From Hormiphora californensis (taxonomy: Eukaryota; Ctenophora; Tentaculata; Cydippida; Pleurobrachiidae), in NCBI GenBank assembly GCA_020137815.1, contig CM035350.1, forward strand, positions 8,635,765 through 8,699,764: DNA of 64,000 nt, in the 5' to 3' direction. The translations under genes and the position numbers were made by a program. How positions within the stretch are numbered: position 1 is the stretch's first letter; every line of letters begins with the position of its first letter. Under the pieces are notes generated by a model, which saw only the letters and a list, made by a program, of their open reading frames with translations, was not told the origin of the DNA and ran no database searches. This document shows, one piece after another, positions 38,727 to 51,769 of this stretch.

Positions 38727-40704
38727 CTATCGTGAGAAATCCTCCAGCGAAGATCGGCCGAGAAGTTGGGAGAGAGAATTCTCAATCTCATGATAACTGC
38801 TGCTCTGCTCAGTTTCTCCTCCGCGGCTGCCCATGGTGTAGCTGGGAGTGGATGGGTTACTTCCAGTGTAACCAGAGGAGTTGGAACTAGGGTAACCAGT
38901 GGTGTTGGTCTGGTAACCATAGTGATTCTGTTGTTGGTAACCATTGTAACCAGTGTTGTAACCATTCTGGGAAGCTGTAGTGTTGCTGTTGCCTTGGTAA
39001 CCGCCCTGGTAACTGTTGGTATGCTGTTGCTGGTTGTTGCCATAGCAAGATCCGTTGCTGTTGTAACCGTTGAATCCTCCAGTATTGTTGCTCTGTTGCT
39101 GTTGCTGCTGGCTAGCCACCCACTCAGCGAATGGGTTGCTCTGCTGCTGTTGCTGTTGCTGCTGTTGCTGCTGGTAGAGCATGGCAGCCATATTCAGCTG
39201 CATCAGAGTGGCAGGAGGGATGTTGTTGGCTCCCATCTGTAGCATAGCCTGCATGAGACCCAGATAGTTCTGGTTTTGGTTGCCACCTCGAACGGGGAAG
39301 TTGTTGGGGGTGGCTGGGGTGGCGGGAGCAGCAGGTACCTGGTACCCACCCTGGTATCCATTGTTTCCAGCTCCCGCATTGGCAGTCTGGCTTTGGAGGT
39401 GGCTCTGGCCGTTCGGGTTTCTTGGGCAGTATTTCAGGGTGTGGGCATTCTCTCCTGTTGCTCTGCAGATAGGGCACTCGTAGGCGAACAGGATTGGGCA
39501 GGTGACTTTTCCCTCGCAGTTCTTGAGGGCGTGGGTTGAGTAGACACTCTCGTCCTCTCCATTGTTCCGACAAAACACGCACACCTGATGAGAGGGGAGG
39601 GGGTCAGTGCTGCATGTTTTAGGGGAGGGGGTCAGTGCTGCATGTTTTAGGGGATAGAGGAAGGGAAAGAGATGGGAAGGGAGACAGGAATAGAGAGGTC
39701 AGTGATGCATGTTGTACATATTGTTGTAGGGGGACATGTTGGACACGATGGGGCGTGATTTTCTGTGAAACAGACTAGACGGAGGGGGGACACATGTGTG
39801 GTCGGAATTATATCTGCCGCATCATGTGAATGGAGACATGATGGTGGGGAAACATACAGTAAACAACATGATGGGGGGCGAGGTAAACGTGCAGTAAGCA
39901 TCACATGTAGGAAGGGGGGGGGGGTAAACAACATGTCACATGTAGGGAGGGGGGGTAACAACAACAAGGTGGGCGTGGTGAACGTGAGGAGGTTCCTTAC
40001 CTGGGACTTGTTCCTCTTGACAGTTGTCTTCTTGTTCACAACGGATACAGCAGGAGGGGTGATGGGTAGACTGGATGGCGGGGATGTGGAAGGGGTGTAG
40101 CTGGACAGATCTTCCTCACTGACAGCACTGTCCTTAGCAGGGCTACCACCCAACTTCCAGTCTCTCCAAAGAGCACTCTCAAGGGGGGAGGTGGTAGAGG
40201 AGGAGGAGGTGGAGGGTTGTTCCTGTTGGTATCGGATAGGCAGGGGTTTAACTAGATCGTTGAATCCAAAGTAGTCGTTGAAGCAGTTGAATGACGTGTT
40301 AGCTGCTCCTGCTGCTTGCTGCTGCTGGGAGAGGTGGGAGTTAGTTCAATGTGAAACTTGACAAAGGGACGTGATGTCTAATTTCATTTCATCTGCCAAC
40401 TTCTGGGACAGAATAAAATAGTAATTCTACAAACACGACTCAATAATTCTCTCTTCCTCTATAATATGTTTCTCTCCACCCATTTATGTCCCTCTCTCTG
40501 TTCTCACCTGTTCGATTGGTTGTTGCTGTTGTGGTTGTTTGGGTGGGCTGGGTGTCTGGTTGGGTCCGGCTCCAGTCTTATCTGTACTACCACTGGAACA
40601 CTCGCTGTCACTATAGTAACCTGGGTCCACTCCAATCTGGGCTAGGGAGCTCGCCACGCTGTGGGAATATCCACCATGACCACTGTACATTGCACGAAAC
40701 ATTG
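38727..40704 (-). CDS. nanos: Nanos homologue with prion-like tail
   Basis: Nanos proteins repress translation of target mRNAs, with Pumilio and the CCR4-NOT deadenylase, in germ and stem cells. Three exons fit in phase: 40704-40508 (ATG at 40702), 40324-40001 and 39584-38727, giving 458 residues. The zinc finger (about 175-226) has the exact Nanos spacing C-x2-C-x12-H-x10-C then C-x2-C-x7-H-x4-C, with family words [15 protein letters not shown] and [13 protein letters not shown]. Residues 77-90 ([14 protein letters not shown]) resemble the Not1-interacting motif of animal Nanos N-termini. The ~230 residues after the finger are unusual: Q runs, then Asn/Gly/Tyr/Ser-rich repeats such as [13 protein letters not shown], a prion-like composition. 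A possible short 5' exon (40959-40947, ATGTCTGAATCAG) would add four in-phase residues. Exon 2 starts at a tandem CAGCAG acceptor, so one Gln may vary. The finger makes the identity secure. Confidence 0.95.
39594..39653. repeat. 30-bp tandem duplication in a Nanos intron
   Basis: GGGTCAGTGCTGCATGTTTT plus a G-rich tail occurs twice head to tail, with a degraded third copy about 40 bp on. Confidence 0.75.
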
Positions 40705-43113
40705 CTATCGGATATATACCGGTTAGTGGGGGGGGGGGAATATTATATCACAATTTGGGTAGAAGGGGGAAATTAGAGGGGTCACAATTTGTCTGGGCCA
40801 GGGAGGAGGGGGATCATGTGAAATCTAGATGTGATATGTATCATGGGATCCGTGAAACGGGGGCTACAGGATCTTAGGCGCTGGCTGGGATGTCATGAGT
40901 GGCCGGGAGAGCTAGAGGGGGGACAGCAGCAAGCAGCAGGAGTCACCTGATTCAGACATACCAGAGCAAAAAAAAAGCTAAAATTACAAGCGGGATAAGA
41001 TAAAGGAACACAAAATATATTGGACAAGTTCTATATTTGAGGGAATGGAATTTCAGCCAGGGTTACTAGCCGAGGAAGCAGTCAGCAAATGAAACTGGAG
41101 GAGAATAGAGCCCCATGTGGAGCATTGATAAGCAGGTCAGATAGCACCCCCCTGGAAACGTAACACAATTACTCTCCTGTGCGATAAGAAAACATCTACC
41201 TCCCCCCTCTCTCTCTCCCTCTCTCCCGTGCCAGCTGCAGTACTAAATGAAGGACGAGTGCATGCGAGAGGGTTCCCCCTGTTTTTATACAACAACGGCA
41301 CCAAACTATATAAAGGAGAGGTGGGGCGGGGTTGGGCAACTGATAAGACCGAATGAGAGGAATGGAGAGAAATGAAGAGAGAGAAACTGTAAAATGAACA
41401 TGAAGAGAGCGAGCGAAATGAAAATTGCAAAAAGATAGGAGGAGTGGAATTTCCCCAATTAGGACTGATCATGATACGCGAAATTGCCATCTGCACAACC
41501 CAGGGGGAAACATGGAGGTGCAAGAAGACAGCGGTACCAACCAAAGTGAGAACTCTCTGTGTGACAGTTGTTGCCTTGGAAACAAAGAGATCACGTTGTC
41601 GGGTCACTGTGCCTCTCTCAATCCAGCTCAATTGAATTAAGGGTGTATGATGTCATACAGAGAGAGAGAGAGAGGGAGCAGCTAGAAAGTGAGAAATTGA
41701 GAAGATTTTTATGCAGGATAAGGGAGAGAGAGAGAGAGTGAGAGAGAGACTAGAGAGAGAGAGAGACAGGAGAAAGAGATAATAATGGACGAGTATCCCG
41801 TACAGGGACCTGGACCGTGAACTGCAAGGAGAAATAAACGAACGGGGCATAATCGTGGAAACAGGTGAGGGATGCAGAATGAAAACGGAAGAATAACCAA
41901 AGAAGGGGGATCAATTTAATTAAGGGGAAAAATTTTAGCGCGGGAGAGGATTAAAAGATCAAAATGGGCACAAGGGGATACGGGAAAGATGCGGGAGGAG
42001 TAAGAGAGAAGAGAGAGAGAAAAAAGAAGAGAGAGAGGAGAGGTGAGCGGGGGGAAGAGGAGAGAAAGACGAGAGCAGCCAGAGAGAGAAGAGAGAGAGA
42101 GAGAGAAGAGAGAGGAGAGATAGCGTGAGAGAGAGAGTGAGAAGGTGACTAAAGAGGAACTCTGTGAATCTAATTGTGGTCAGGGCCGGTCAGGGAGATT
42201 GTTTTAACGACAAGCCCGATCGAACGCGAGAGAGGAAAAGACACGATGGAAAAATGATAGGGAGGTAGACAAATAGTAACACGCACAAAGGGTGACAAAG
42301 AGAGAGGGAGGGAGAGAGAGAGAGAGATGAGAAAAGGCGAGATAGAGAAAGAAGAGAGGGAGTGATAAGGTACCTATACAACACAGTCCAGGGCGGCGGT
42401 TAAAAGACCATCATGTGGATTCAGAGACTTGTGCTTGAGCTGCAGAAACCCAGTCTACCGGAGCAGCAGCATCGCAATGCAACTACTATTCAATCAACAG
42501 CCCAAAAATAACATTACTTTACCCAATGATCAGATCATGCTCCTCTCCTTCTCTCTCTCTCTCTTCAAACGTCTCATCTCGTCATCGTCTCTCTCTCGTC
42601 TCTCTCTCTCTCTCTCTCCCCCCCCCCCCCCCTCTCTCTCTCTCTCTGTCTCTCCCTCCGGATCTCTCTCTCCATCTCCATCTCCCTCCGAATAACTACC
42701 CAAATGCAGTCCAAAAGTCTTCCACCCACCTACCCAGTACCCACCTCTCATATTCCTCAAATCATCTCTCTATCACAACCCCACTCCATTTCTCCAGTTC
42801 GCCACTTCTCCCCCCAACCCCGTCCCACCTTAATCTCTCCTACTACTCTCCCCCCCTTCTCCCACTACACACTCCCGATCCCTCCGAAAACTCCTCTCAA
42901 TCCTCTCTATCTCTCTCATCTCTCTCACTCACTCCGCCAGCAAAGAGAGCGCCAGGATGATCACGCCCCCTGAGGGTCCATTAGTAGCCCCTCTCTCCCA
43001 CTCTCCCCACACCTTCAAACACTGGAGGCGGGATTCATGATGGACTGTAAAGAGAGAGGGAGGGAGGGCACACAGAGGAGAGACAGGACGGGGGAGCACG
43101 AGGAGAGAAGAGG

Positions 43114-43144
<31 letters not shown>

Positions 43145-43384
43145 AGAGAGGGAAGGAGAGAGAGAGAGAGGAGGAAGACGAGAGGAAAGAGAGAGAGGAG
43201 AATGGAGAGTAGGCTGCGATCAACACTCCAAAGTGCAATAACAACAAATAAAAAAAGAAAATCCCTGGAGTTCTAATCTCCCCTAATTTAGGATATGGTA
43301 TTTGAGTGTGGTGTGGGTGTGTAGAATGTGGTGGTGTAGTGTGTGTGTAGTTTTACCTCACATTAATTGGGTAATATTACATCG

Positions 43385-43562
43385 TTACACACCGGGTACA
43401 CACAGCCCCTCCTCCGTCCCCCCACATACTGTCCCCTGAGGCTGGAGATTGAAATACAAACACCGGAAACACAATCTAACCGCTAGATCTCTAGTTGCTG
43501 CAGATGTGACCAAATAGACATTGATCGGACCCTCCAATATTATAAGTATGTGACCGTTATTT
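43385..43562 (-). CDS. Weak exon candidate, unknown
   Basis: An open stretch encodes a protein-like segment including GHILIILEGPINVYLVTSAA and LAVRLCFRCLYF, with donor-like GTGTGT near its end. The alternation of hydrophobic strands recalls a longin-type fold, but I could not place it in a family. No neighbouring exon was found, and the opposite strand also looks partly open. Confidence 0.2.
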
Positions 43563-43992
43563 CCAAACAGCGGCGAAATGTGCCGATAAAAGGTGCAAAA
43601 AGGAGAGGGATCGAAAGAGGGGTTTGCAACACATAATATCTGGTGTGATAATATTGTTATCCACATCACGGCGGTGGGCATTAAAGGTGTAAAAAGCGGG
43701 AAAATAGAGAATGGTAAAACCCACAAAAGATGAGGGGTGCACCAACATTATGTCTGCGACATAAACATAAAGAGGGGGAAATTCCACTTACATAATCAAT
43801 CCAACAACATAGAATTCTGTGCAGTGAGGGGGCGTGAGGGGCAATTGATAGACATAGGATTTTGTTACGAGAGAGACACGAAGTTCAACTGTCTTTTAAG
43901 CTACTAGCGCAATATTACACAATAAACATTTTTTTTTTTTTTTATTTTTATCAGACCATGGAGATCAAAAAGAACTGAGACATAGTCTCACT

Positions 43993-44101
43993 ATAAAACA
44001 GAGACTCACTACTAAATTACAGAGATGATGGTTGTTGCGACCAGGGAGGGGATCAATGTTGAGTTGAACATAAAACAGAGACTCACTACTAAATTACAGA
44101 G
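43993..44101. repeat. 32-bp direct repeat, 77-bp period
   Basis: ATAAAACAGAGACTCACTAC plus TAAATTACAGAG occurs identically at 43993-44024 and 44070-44101; a shorter third piece (CTCACTACTAAAAACAG) follows at about 44,110. Confidence 0.85.
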
Positions 44102-44580
44102 TCTCACAGCTCACTACTAAAAACAGGGCACGTTGTGACTCTGTGGTGGTACACATGTGTATTATATGTGGGGTGTCAGTTGAGTCATGTCATGCAAGCG
44201 AACCTTTAGCGAGCCACGCGTTGGTCCACCTTGATTCTCTCTTCTCATATATCACACACATATAGGGGTAGTCACGTGATGCGACAAGCATGCTCACCTC
44301 GACCGAGACGCAGAGCAGATAGAAGAGAGAGAGTAGAGAGAGAGAGACGGCGAGAGAGAGAGGAGTGAGACAGAGTGACTAACGGTCATTGAAAAAAAAA
44401 GGAGACAACACAAGTGTATGTTATGTGTGCAATAAGTGCTCTTGAATAGAGCTCAATCTCTTCTCACGTGACCTCAGACTGCAGTCAGGGTAACGGTAAA
44501 ACCCATCACGCTCTCACTCTCTCACTCTCTCTCTCTATCTCTCTGATCTCTCTCTCTGATCTCTCTCGCTTTCTACTCAG

Positions 44581-44703
44581 TCCCAAAGATTTTAAAGCGA
44601 GAGAGAAGATGAGGGCCAGAATGGGGTCCAAGAGTTGGGCAGGGCGCCAGAAAAGAGTTCCTGGCTACCGATACACTGTAGTGCAGTACAACATGCTACT
44701 ATC
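44581..44703 (+). CDS. Exon candidate, possibly EEP-nuclease (CCR4/Angel-type)
   Basis: A 123-base open exon lies between a good acceptor (CT-tract then TACTCAG) and the donor GTGAGC. The peptide is basic (REKMRARMGSKSWAGRQKR) and ends with VPGYRYTVVQYNMLLS. The end recalls the first strand of the endonuclease/exonuclease/phosphatase fold in CCR4, Angel and nocturnin proteins (TVMxYNVL), a short match only. I found no downstream exon with the catalytic LQE or GDFN motifs, so this stays a suggestion. Confidence 0.25.
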
Positions 44704-46333
44704 GTGAGCTTCTCTCAGACATGGAGTGGGAGAGTGAGAAAGAGAGAGAGAGAGAGTGTGTGAGAAGAGAAGAGAGAGACGCATGAGAAAGAGAGAGAGA
44801 TCGAGAGAGAGATGAGAGAGAGAGAGAGAGAGAGAGAATGAATGTCGAAGAATTAAAAGGGACCGGATTGTGCTATTGTCGTCATGGAAGGACAAACACA
44901 AACAACACCACGGCCTGCAGATCCGTGAGCACGCAGCCGCCCGGGTATGTGATACTGAGGGGGGTGTGGAGGATACGGTATGTTTATGGAGGAAGGCAGT
45001 CAGAAGAATCCAGGACCATTGAGGAACATTCATACGAGAGATGAGTTAAAAGCAGGAGAATGGGAGGAGAATGGAATTGGAAGCAGGAGCCCGGGCACGT
45101 GCTGGTGCGGGGGACAGCCACCTTTGGTACAACTACAGAGATACGGAATATCAGAGCGCCAATACATAAAGAAAAAAAAAAAAATTTCCAGTATGGGAGG
45201 AAGACCTCTCTTACAGCAGCATCTTCCAACGCGTGAAAAGCCCCAGTTGTCTGAAGCCCCCCCCCCGTGAAGGGACTGAAAAAAGAGGTCGTACAACCTA
45301 TCATCAATCCTTCGTTCTTGGTTTCTAAAGAAAAAGAGACAGGGGGAAGGATAAAGAGAACTGCTTGGAGAGAGGGAGATAGAGACTCAAAGGAGTGGTT
45401 CAAACAATTACACAAATCCATCATGTTGTGTCCGGCTCCCCTATATTTTTACCATAGTATAGTACCTATTCCCCCTACTAGCCGATCTAAATAGAGGATG
45501 GATACACAGTGAAATTCATGGGTATACGTGAGAGCCCTCATAGAAACAGAGAGGAACGAGAAATAGGGGGTTAATTGACATCTTCTGCAGCTCAGTAACC
45601 AAGAGGGGAAGATGTGAGGTGAGATAGACACTGACATAGATTAAAGAGGGCTAATCAATGGAGAGCTGAATCTAAAGATGCTAGTAGAGGGAAGGAGAGG
45701 GATTTGGCTTGTAATTGTTAACAGCACGTGGATGAGATCCTAAACTAAAAAACACGTGGCGCGCAAAAGGGGGAACAAATTTTCTAAGCTATCTTCAAAC
45801 ACGGTATCAACAGAGACATGACATCAGCTACTCAACCAAGGACGCCAAAACCCTTAGTCCCTGGTAGAATCATAAAAATGCGTTAAACTGGACCGTTCCA
45901 GAACCCCCATGAAACCCACCCTTAATTCATGAACCAGGAGTTTAGAAATGACAAATCTTCTGTCAAGATCTGAGGTGGGGCATCTTGAGGGCAAGAATAG
46001 AAGAAAGAGGTAAAAGAAAGTATGCCAGGGAACCAGAGGAGAGAGAGAGAGAATAGAGAAGAGAGAGAGAAGTATTATGTAAGAGAGACCCAGAGAGAAG
46101 AGCAAGAGATTGCCACCGCCCCCAGTTATAAACCGTGAAGCAGAGACAGAGAGAAAAGGAGAGGGACCGTCTGGGTATGGGAAAAGTAATAACCACCCTT
46201 CACCACAAGCCCCATAAATACAGTGGAGCCCGGTGTCTTTTGTCAAGTCCCTGCCAAACCAAAACGCTAACATGCACGCACCAACACCTCCAAAACAACA
46301 GAATTAGATACGAGAGTGGGTGGGAAGAGAGTG

Positions 46334-46370
<37 letters not shown>

Positions 46371-48900
46371 AGAGAGAGAGAGAGAGAGAGATTTGTGGGA
46401 GAGACAGCCCTAAGTACACATTAACCACATGCTTCCGCTCATCATAATTTAAGAGGTAAAGGGTCTAAGGTTGTAAAGAAAGACCCGCTCCTCTTCCCAT
46501 TAAGCCCTTCGATGGAGCACAACCAATAACACAGTCTCTCTTGGTTACTAGTCATCAGGTCAACTTGAAATTATCACTCTACACCTCAAATTCAAGAACC
46601 TCTCTGTCCCTTACCCAACTCACCTTGTCTTCACCTCTTCACAAATCATCCCTCCACAATTAGTGTGGTCAAGCTCGACCACCAATCAACCTCATACCAC
46701 CCTAACCCCTCCTCTCACTCAACGGTCGATCTAATGGGGAATACACTCCCCTCTCGCGGAACTGTCTTGACTGGTCGGAGCGTAAATCAATACAGCGTCA
46801 ATTATAAACGTAGGCGCCCGCTACTCTCACCTATGCTCCTCTTCTCGAACGCATCCGCTCGCAACTCTCTCGCTCACACATCTCCCCGAAGGAACGGAAA
46901 GTGCGTCGATCAGCTGTCCTTCACCCAAAAGGCTCCAGAGCGAGTGAAAGCCAGAAGGAGATCAAAAATTCTCCTCCCAGTCATGGGTGCCCTCTATCTC
47001 TCCTCCTCCTCTCTCGCGTCTCATCTCTCGTCGGGTCCTATCTCCTCTTCCACTCTCGTCCAAGGACTTCTCAATCAAACAACTCTCTCCCTCTCTCATC
47101 ATCTCTCGTCGCCCACTCTCGAGTCTTAACATATCGAAAAAAATATCTCATCGATCCTCGTTTGCTCTCATCTCTATCATCATCCCCCCCTCACTCTAAA
47201 CAAAGAATCTCCCTCTTGTCTCTCTCTGCTCACTCCTGCTTCTCCGTCATCAATCATATTAAGCCAATCCGCGTCTCTTGTACAATCCCTCTCCTCCTGG
47301 ATTTTATATAAGCGAGCCAAGGTTCCCCCATAATTCACCACACCCTAGACCCATCAAACTTACTGAGGTGATCGTTTAGCTACTAGTGAAACGATGGCAT
47401 ATAACATACTACATCCCACGCCGCATCCTCTAAAGCTATCTTCTTCCTCTGCCTGGGCAAACTCGCAAAAGAAGACTCCCCTAGAGTCGAGAGTATAGGA
47501 AAAAATGAATCACGTTTTGGTATTAACCTAAATACAGCCCCATTCACCCTCCCCACTAACTACCCCCTAACAAACTTAGTCCTTCTACTCACCCAACAAC
47601 ACACCCATTCCCCCTCCAAAAATCACCATTCCCACTACACACACAAAAACACCGCTACCACCGTTCTTCTCCTCACCTATGGTGGGAGACCGGGGCCTAA
47701 TTAAGAAGAAGAAAGATAGGGATCAGAGTAGAGGAGATAGGGAGGAGAATCAAGAGATAGGGAGGAGAATCCAGTGAGATAGGGAGGAGAATCAGAATGG
47801 CGAGAGGTTGAGAAGAGTGATAGAACATAAATGTTTTGAGACACAAAAGAGAAGGATGACGTTATGCATGTGAGAGACCATAGTTTTATGGCACCAGGGT
47901 TGCGGCCGATATAATCATCGTGCCACCCGAGAGACGGTTCAAAACTTTTTACAACGTGGTAACTGTACCAATCCCCCACACACGGGGCTGTCCCGATTTT
48001 GGTACCCCAAACAAACTACAGCCTAGTCCTGCTGCCACCCACCAGGCCGGGTCTGAGTGGAAACAGACAGAGTCCAAAGGGGCCCCCTCACCGTTAGTAA
48101 GACCAAACAAAAAAACAAAAAAAAAAAAGGCGCGAAATAGTAAGGATAGGGTGGAGACAACACATCGGACACATGAGACATCTTACTCCCACTCCAGTTT
48201 CTTCCCTCTAGCAGGTATAGAGAAAACAACAGAGAGAGAAGGAAAGCCAGGGGATATCGGCGGTGAAAACAAAGAAAGTGTTGCATATTAGTGACAATCG
48301 AAAAGTTCCGTGTGGATTCATCAACTCACAGGAAGCAATTCGAAAAGAAATCGATTAAACAGTTTCTCTGTGAGTAGCCCCAAGGCAAGACTTGATGAGG
48401 TTTAAGAATTTGCGATATGGTCCACATCCACAACGAGAGATGCTAACAGACATGAGTATTAGCGAGATAATGTGTTGTACACCTTGCGTGAAAAGTGAGA
48501 AGATAAACTGATCTCAGCGAACTGGATATGAACCTACAAAAGCGAGAGAGTTACATAACAAACCTACAAGAATATATACCAACAGAGGTATGATTTAATA
48601 CCCAACATAGTTAAAAACATTTCCATCCGTATCCTACACTTACCCCCTCCCCCGTTCCTTACTCCAATACATCGTCAAATCCCCACCTATGTTCCTTTCC
48701 TCTCAATTCCATCAGTCAGTCCTCGATTCCTTTCCCCTTCTCTTGCCCTCAAATAATCCGCCTCCCTACCTTTCTCACCTCTCAGTCCCCCAACATAAAG
48801 AAAAAACATACGGTTTTAATTCCCCTCCTATCCAACATTCCCTACACTGTAAATCCAAATGATTCTCCCTCCCCTTCTCTCGACCCCCTCACCTCTTCTC

Positions 48901-49000
48901 NNNNNNNNNNNNNNNNNNNNNNNNNNNNNNNNNNNNNNNNNNNNNNNNNNNNNNNNNNNNNNNNNNNNNNNNNNNNNNNNNNNNNNNNNNNNNNNNNNNN
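48901..49000. other. Assembly gap (100 N)
   Basis: Exactly 100 N, the usual placeholder for a scaffold join of unknown size. Confidence 0.99.
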
Positions 49001-50095
49001 CCAAAATTTAAAAAAGGGGGGAAAACCCCCCCCCCCCCCCAAAAAAATGCGAAAATTTTTAAAAGGTGTTGCAACCCCTTGGAGAGGGAAAAATTTTTTA
49101 AAAAAAAAAAAAAACCCCCGGGCCCCTTTAAAAAGGGGTTTAAAGTCCGGAAAAAGGGGAAAAGGGCCCCCCTTCCAAAAAATTTTCAAACCTTTCCCCA
49201 AAAGAAAAAAAGGGGGGGGAAAAAATAAAAAAAAAAAGAAATAAAAAAACTTTTTTTAAAAAAAAAAAAAAAAATAACCCCCCCTTCCCCCTCCCCCCTC
49301 TGGGGGGGGGGGTTTTTTTTTGGAAAAAATTTTTTTTTAAAACCCCCCCCCCCTTTCCCTTTTTCCCTCCCTTAAAAACCCATTTTTAAAAACAACAAAC
49401 AAAGGGGGGGAAAAAAAAAAACCCCCCTTTTTTTTCCCTAACAGGAAAAAGCGGGAGGCCCCAAAAAACCGAAAAACCCTTTGGGGCCCCCAAATAAACC
49501 GGGGGGGGGAAAAGGGGGGGGTTTTTTTCCCCCCCCCCCCCCCCGGGGGCCCTTTTAAAAACCCCAAAAAAAGAAGGGTAAGGGGGAAAGAATTAAAATG
49601 GGGGAAAACAGGAAAATGGGGAGGGGGAAAAAGGGGGGGGGGAAAAAGGAAATCGGGGAAACCCAAAAAAATTTCGGGCCCCCGCTGAATTTCTACTTTC
49701 CCCCCGGGGTTCCCCCCCCCCCCCCCCCCCCCCTTTTTTTTTTTTTTTTTTTTTCCCCCCGGGGGGGTTTTTTTTGGGGTTTTTTTTTTTTTTGGGGGGG
49801 GGGGGTGTTTTGGGGGGGGGGGGGGGTTTTTTTTAAAAATTTTTTTTTTTCCCTGGGTTTCAAACCCCGGGGTTTTACACTTTAGGAGGGGGGGCCCCCC
49901 CCGAAATTTTCCCCAAAACCGCCCCAAACCCCCGGGGGGGGTACAAAGGGGTTGTTAAAAAACCCCCCCCAAATTTCAAACCCCCCCAGGGATTCACTAT
50001 TTTAAAAAAACCCCAAAAAAAGTCCCCCCAAGGTGTACCAGGATCACTTGGGGGAAATACGGGAAACCAATTTTCCCCCAAAAAAAAAGGTGGAT
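49001..50095. other. Low-quality homopolymer sequence beside the gap
   Basis: Almost every run is 3-20 identical bases (C, G, T, A). A 196-codon minus-strand frame here is meaningless. Sequence returns to normal at about 50,095. Confidence 0.85.
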
Positions 50096-51769
50096 CCAAT
50101 GCTAGACAGTCTATTTCCTGTCCTGGGCATTGCGCGTTCTTCCCTCACTTTCTGTCTCTCTCTCCTTCTATCTCTCTATCTCTATACTCCCCGGCGCCAC
50201 GAGACCCAGACTTGGCGGATATATGCCCACCAGACGAACACAGCGTGGCCGCCAGAGATGAGGTAGGAGTGAGGGGGAGAGAGGGGAGAGAGAAATGAAA
50301 AGTAATATATATATGGTGAGAGAGATCCAACTAAAAGGAGCATTACTCAATCCTGCCAGACTGGTTTGTGACACTTTCAGGTCCTTCAGGGGCGGGTCCT
50401 CTATGGGCCAACTATTTCCCGCGCTAACCTACCACCATGTACTGGCTAACTTCCAGAGCGGGGATCTCACTAGACCGTACGTGTCCTAAAACCAACAAAC
50501 CACACATGTGTCATATGGGGCCCACCACTGTTATTACATCTGATTAGAAACCCAACAACATGGTCCCACACCACGTGTGTTGATCCAGGATACACGTGAG
50601 AGAGAGATACAGACACAATTTGCCACAATGGTTTTCCTGGTTCTAAACCCATGGTGGCATGTCTTGTACGGGTTCTCCTAGATATATCTCCTGACCAGCT
50701 CAGATCTCTCCTACGGTCTCCCCTGACCTGATGGGGGATACAACACGACCTATAGGTTCAGTAGACAACTGCCAGGGACAGAGATTGATAGACACGAGAA
50801 GGAAGATGTAAAACCACAACGACATGGCGGACTGAGTGGGGGAGAATATCGGGGGCCAGACGTGAAAAGTGAGGGTTGCCGTCTAGTTCTCTGAGTCTCA
50901 AAACGTGATCCGGACACTACTTGCAACATTCATGTCTGATGCAGTGAACTGTAAAGAAGTGCAGATGTTGAGCAATAAATCACACACCAAAATATGAAAA
51001 AAGAAATGATATTATACGGGTGCTTAATTAAGATTTTATACAAACAAATATTTCCTAAATCGATTCCTTCCTAACAAAAAGAGTTCCTAGCATTTTCAAA
51101 GGAAAATCAACTTTCTAATTCTCAATCTGATCTGAAAACACCAGTTCTCACTATATCATCTCTCTCTTTCTCTCTGCAGCTATTTCAAAGGCCCCAGCAC
51201 GTGAGAGATGGATGGAGCTGGGGTAGTAGTTCATTGTTGAATTACTGGGGCGGTTGCCCCAGGGTCCTCTCCTCCTCCCTTACCATAATCCAATCTGATC
51301 CTTCATTGTAGAGGAGAACTCAACCTTCCCTCTCTCTCTCTCTCCACAAATATCCCCCTCAAGAGAGCTATCCTTTTGGGAATCTATTTAACAGAGAGAA
51401 AGCTGCAGATCTCACAGTAGCAATTCACACCATTCAGGTCACAAGTGAACCAATATCTATCGTGTGGCAAGATAGCTCCACTGTTTCTAGCACAGATTAA
51501 ACTCCGACACCCTTCTGTTGTTCCGTGCCCCCTTAGCAGATCCCCCAGGTACTCCCACGCGGGACCTGGTGGCACAGGGTTTGTGTTCGAGAGAGTTTTA
51601 TCGTTTTTTATTTCTGCTGTGTCACGTACGTGCCCCGCATCAGAGAGAGAGATATAAAAAAGGTAAACGAGGCTTATCATGCACACTTAGAGAGATAGAG
51701 ATATAGGATGCACGCGAGATAGAGAGAGATCAGGGACATGGTGATGTGTGTTTGCTCTATAACGTGACT
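50096..51769. other. Downstream flank with weak exon signals
   Basis: Two weak items. A plus-strand exon candidate at 50,381-50,476 (CAG acceptor, GTACGT donor; peptide with SSMGQLFPALTYHHVLANFQ). And a minus-strand open stretch at 51,384-51,640 with four or five Cys near its end (ICARNSGAILPHDRYWFTCD) that could be a terminal exon. Neither could be tied to a gene. The 3' UTR of the RGS22-like gene should be at the right side. Confidence 0.25.

Larger units (their letters stand above)
40960..48900. other. GA/CT-rich interval, no firm genes
   Basis: Long blocks of purine or pyrimidine (41,660-41,785; 42,000-42,140; 42,540-42,690; 43,060-43,200; 44,725-44,838; 46,335-46,392; 46,980-47,230; 47,700-47,820). 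Many overlapping open frames are low complexity. Two isolated exon candidates are listed separately. Nanos regulatory sequence should lie at the left edge. Confidence 0.5.

Noticed and set aside
46665-47311. Plus-strand frames of 154 and 136 codons
   Set aside because: Ser/Leu/Pro composition from CT-rich DNA, several overlapping frames equally open, no recognisable motif.
49337-49927. 196-codon minus-strand Pro/Lys/Phe/Gly frame
   Set aside because: Lies entirely in homopolymer noise beside the assembly gap.
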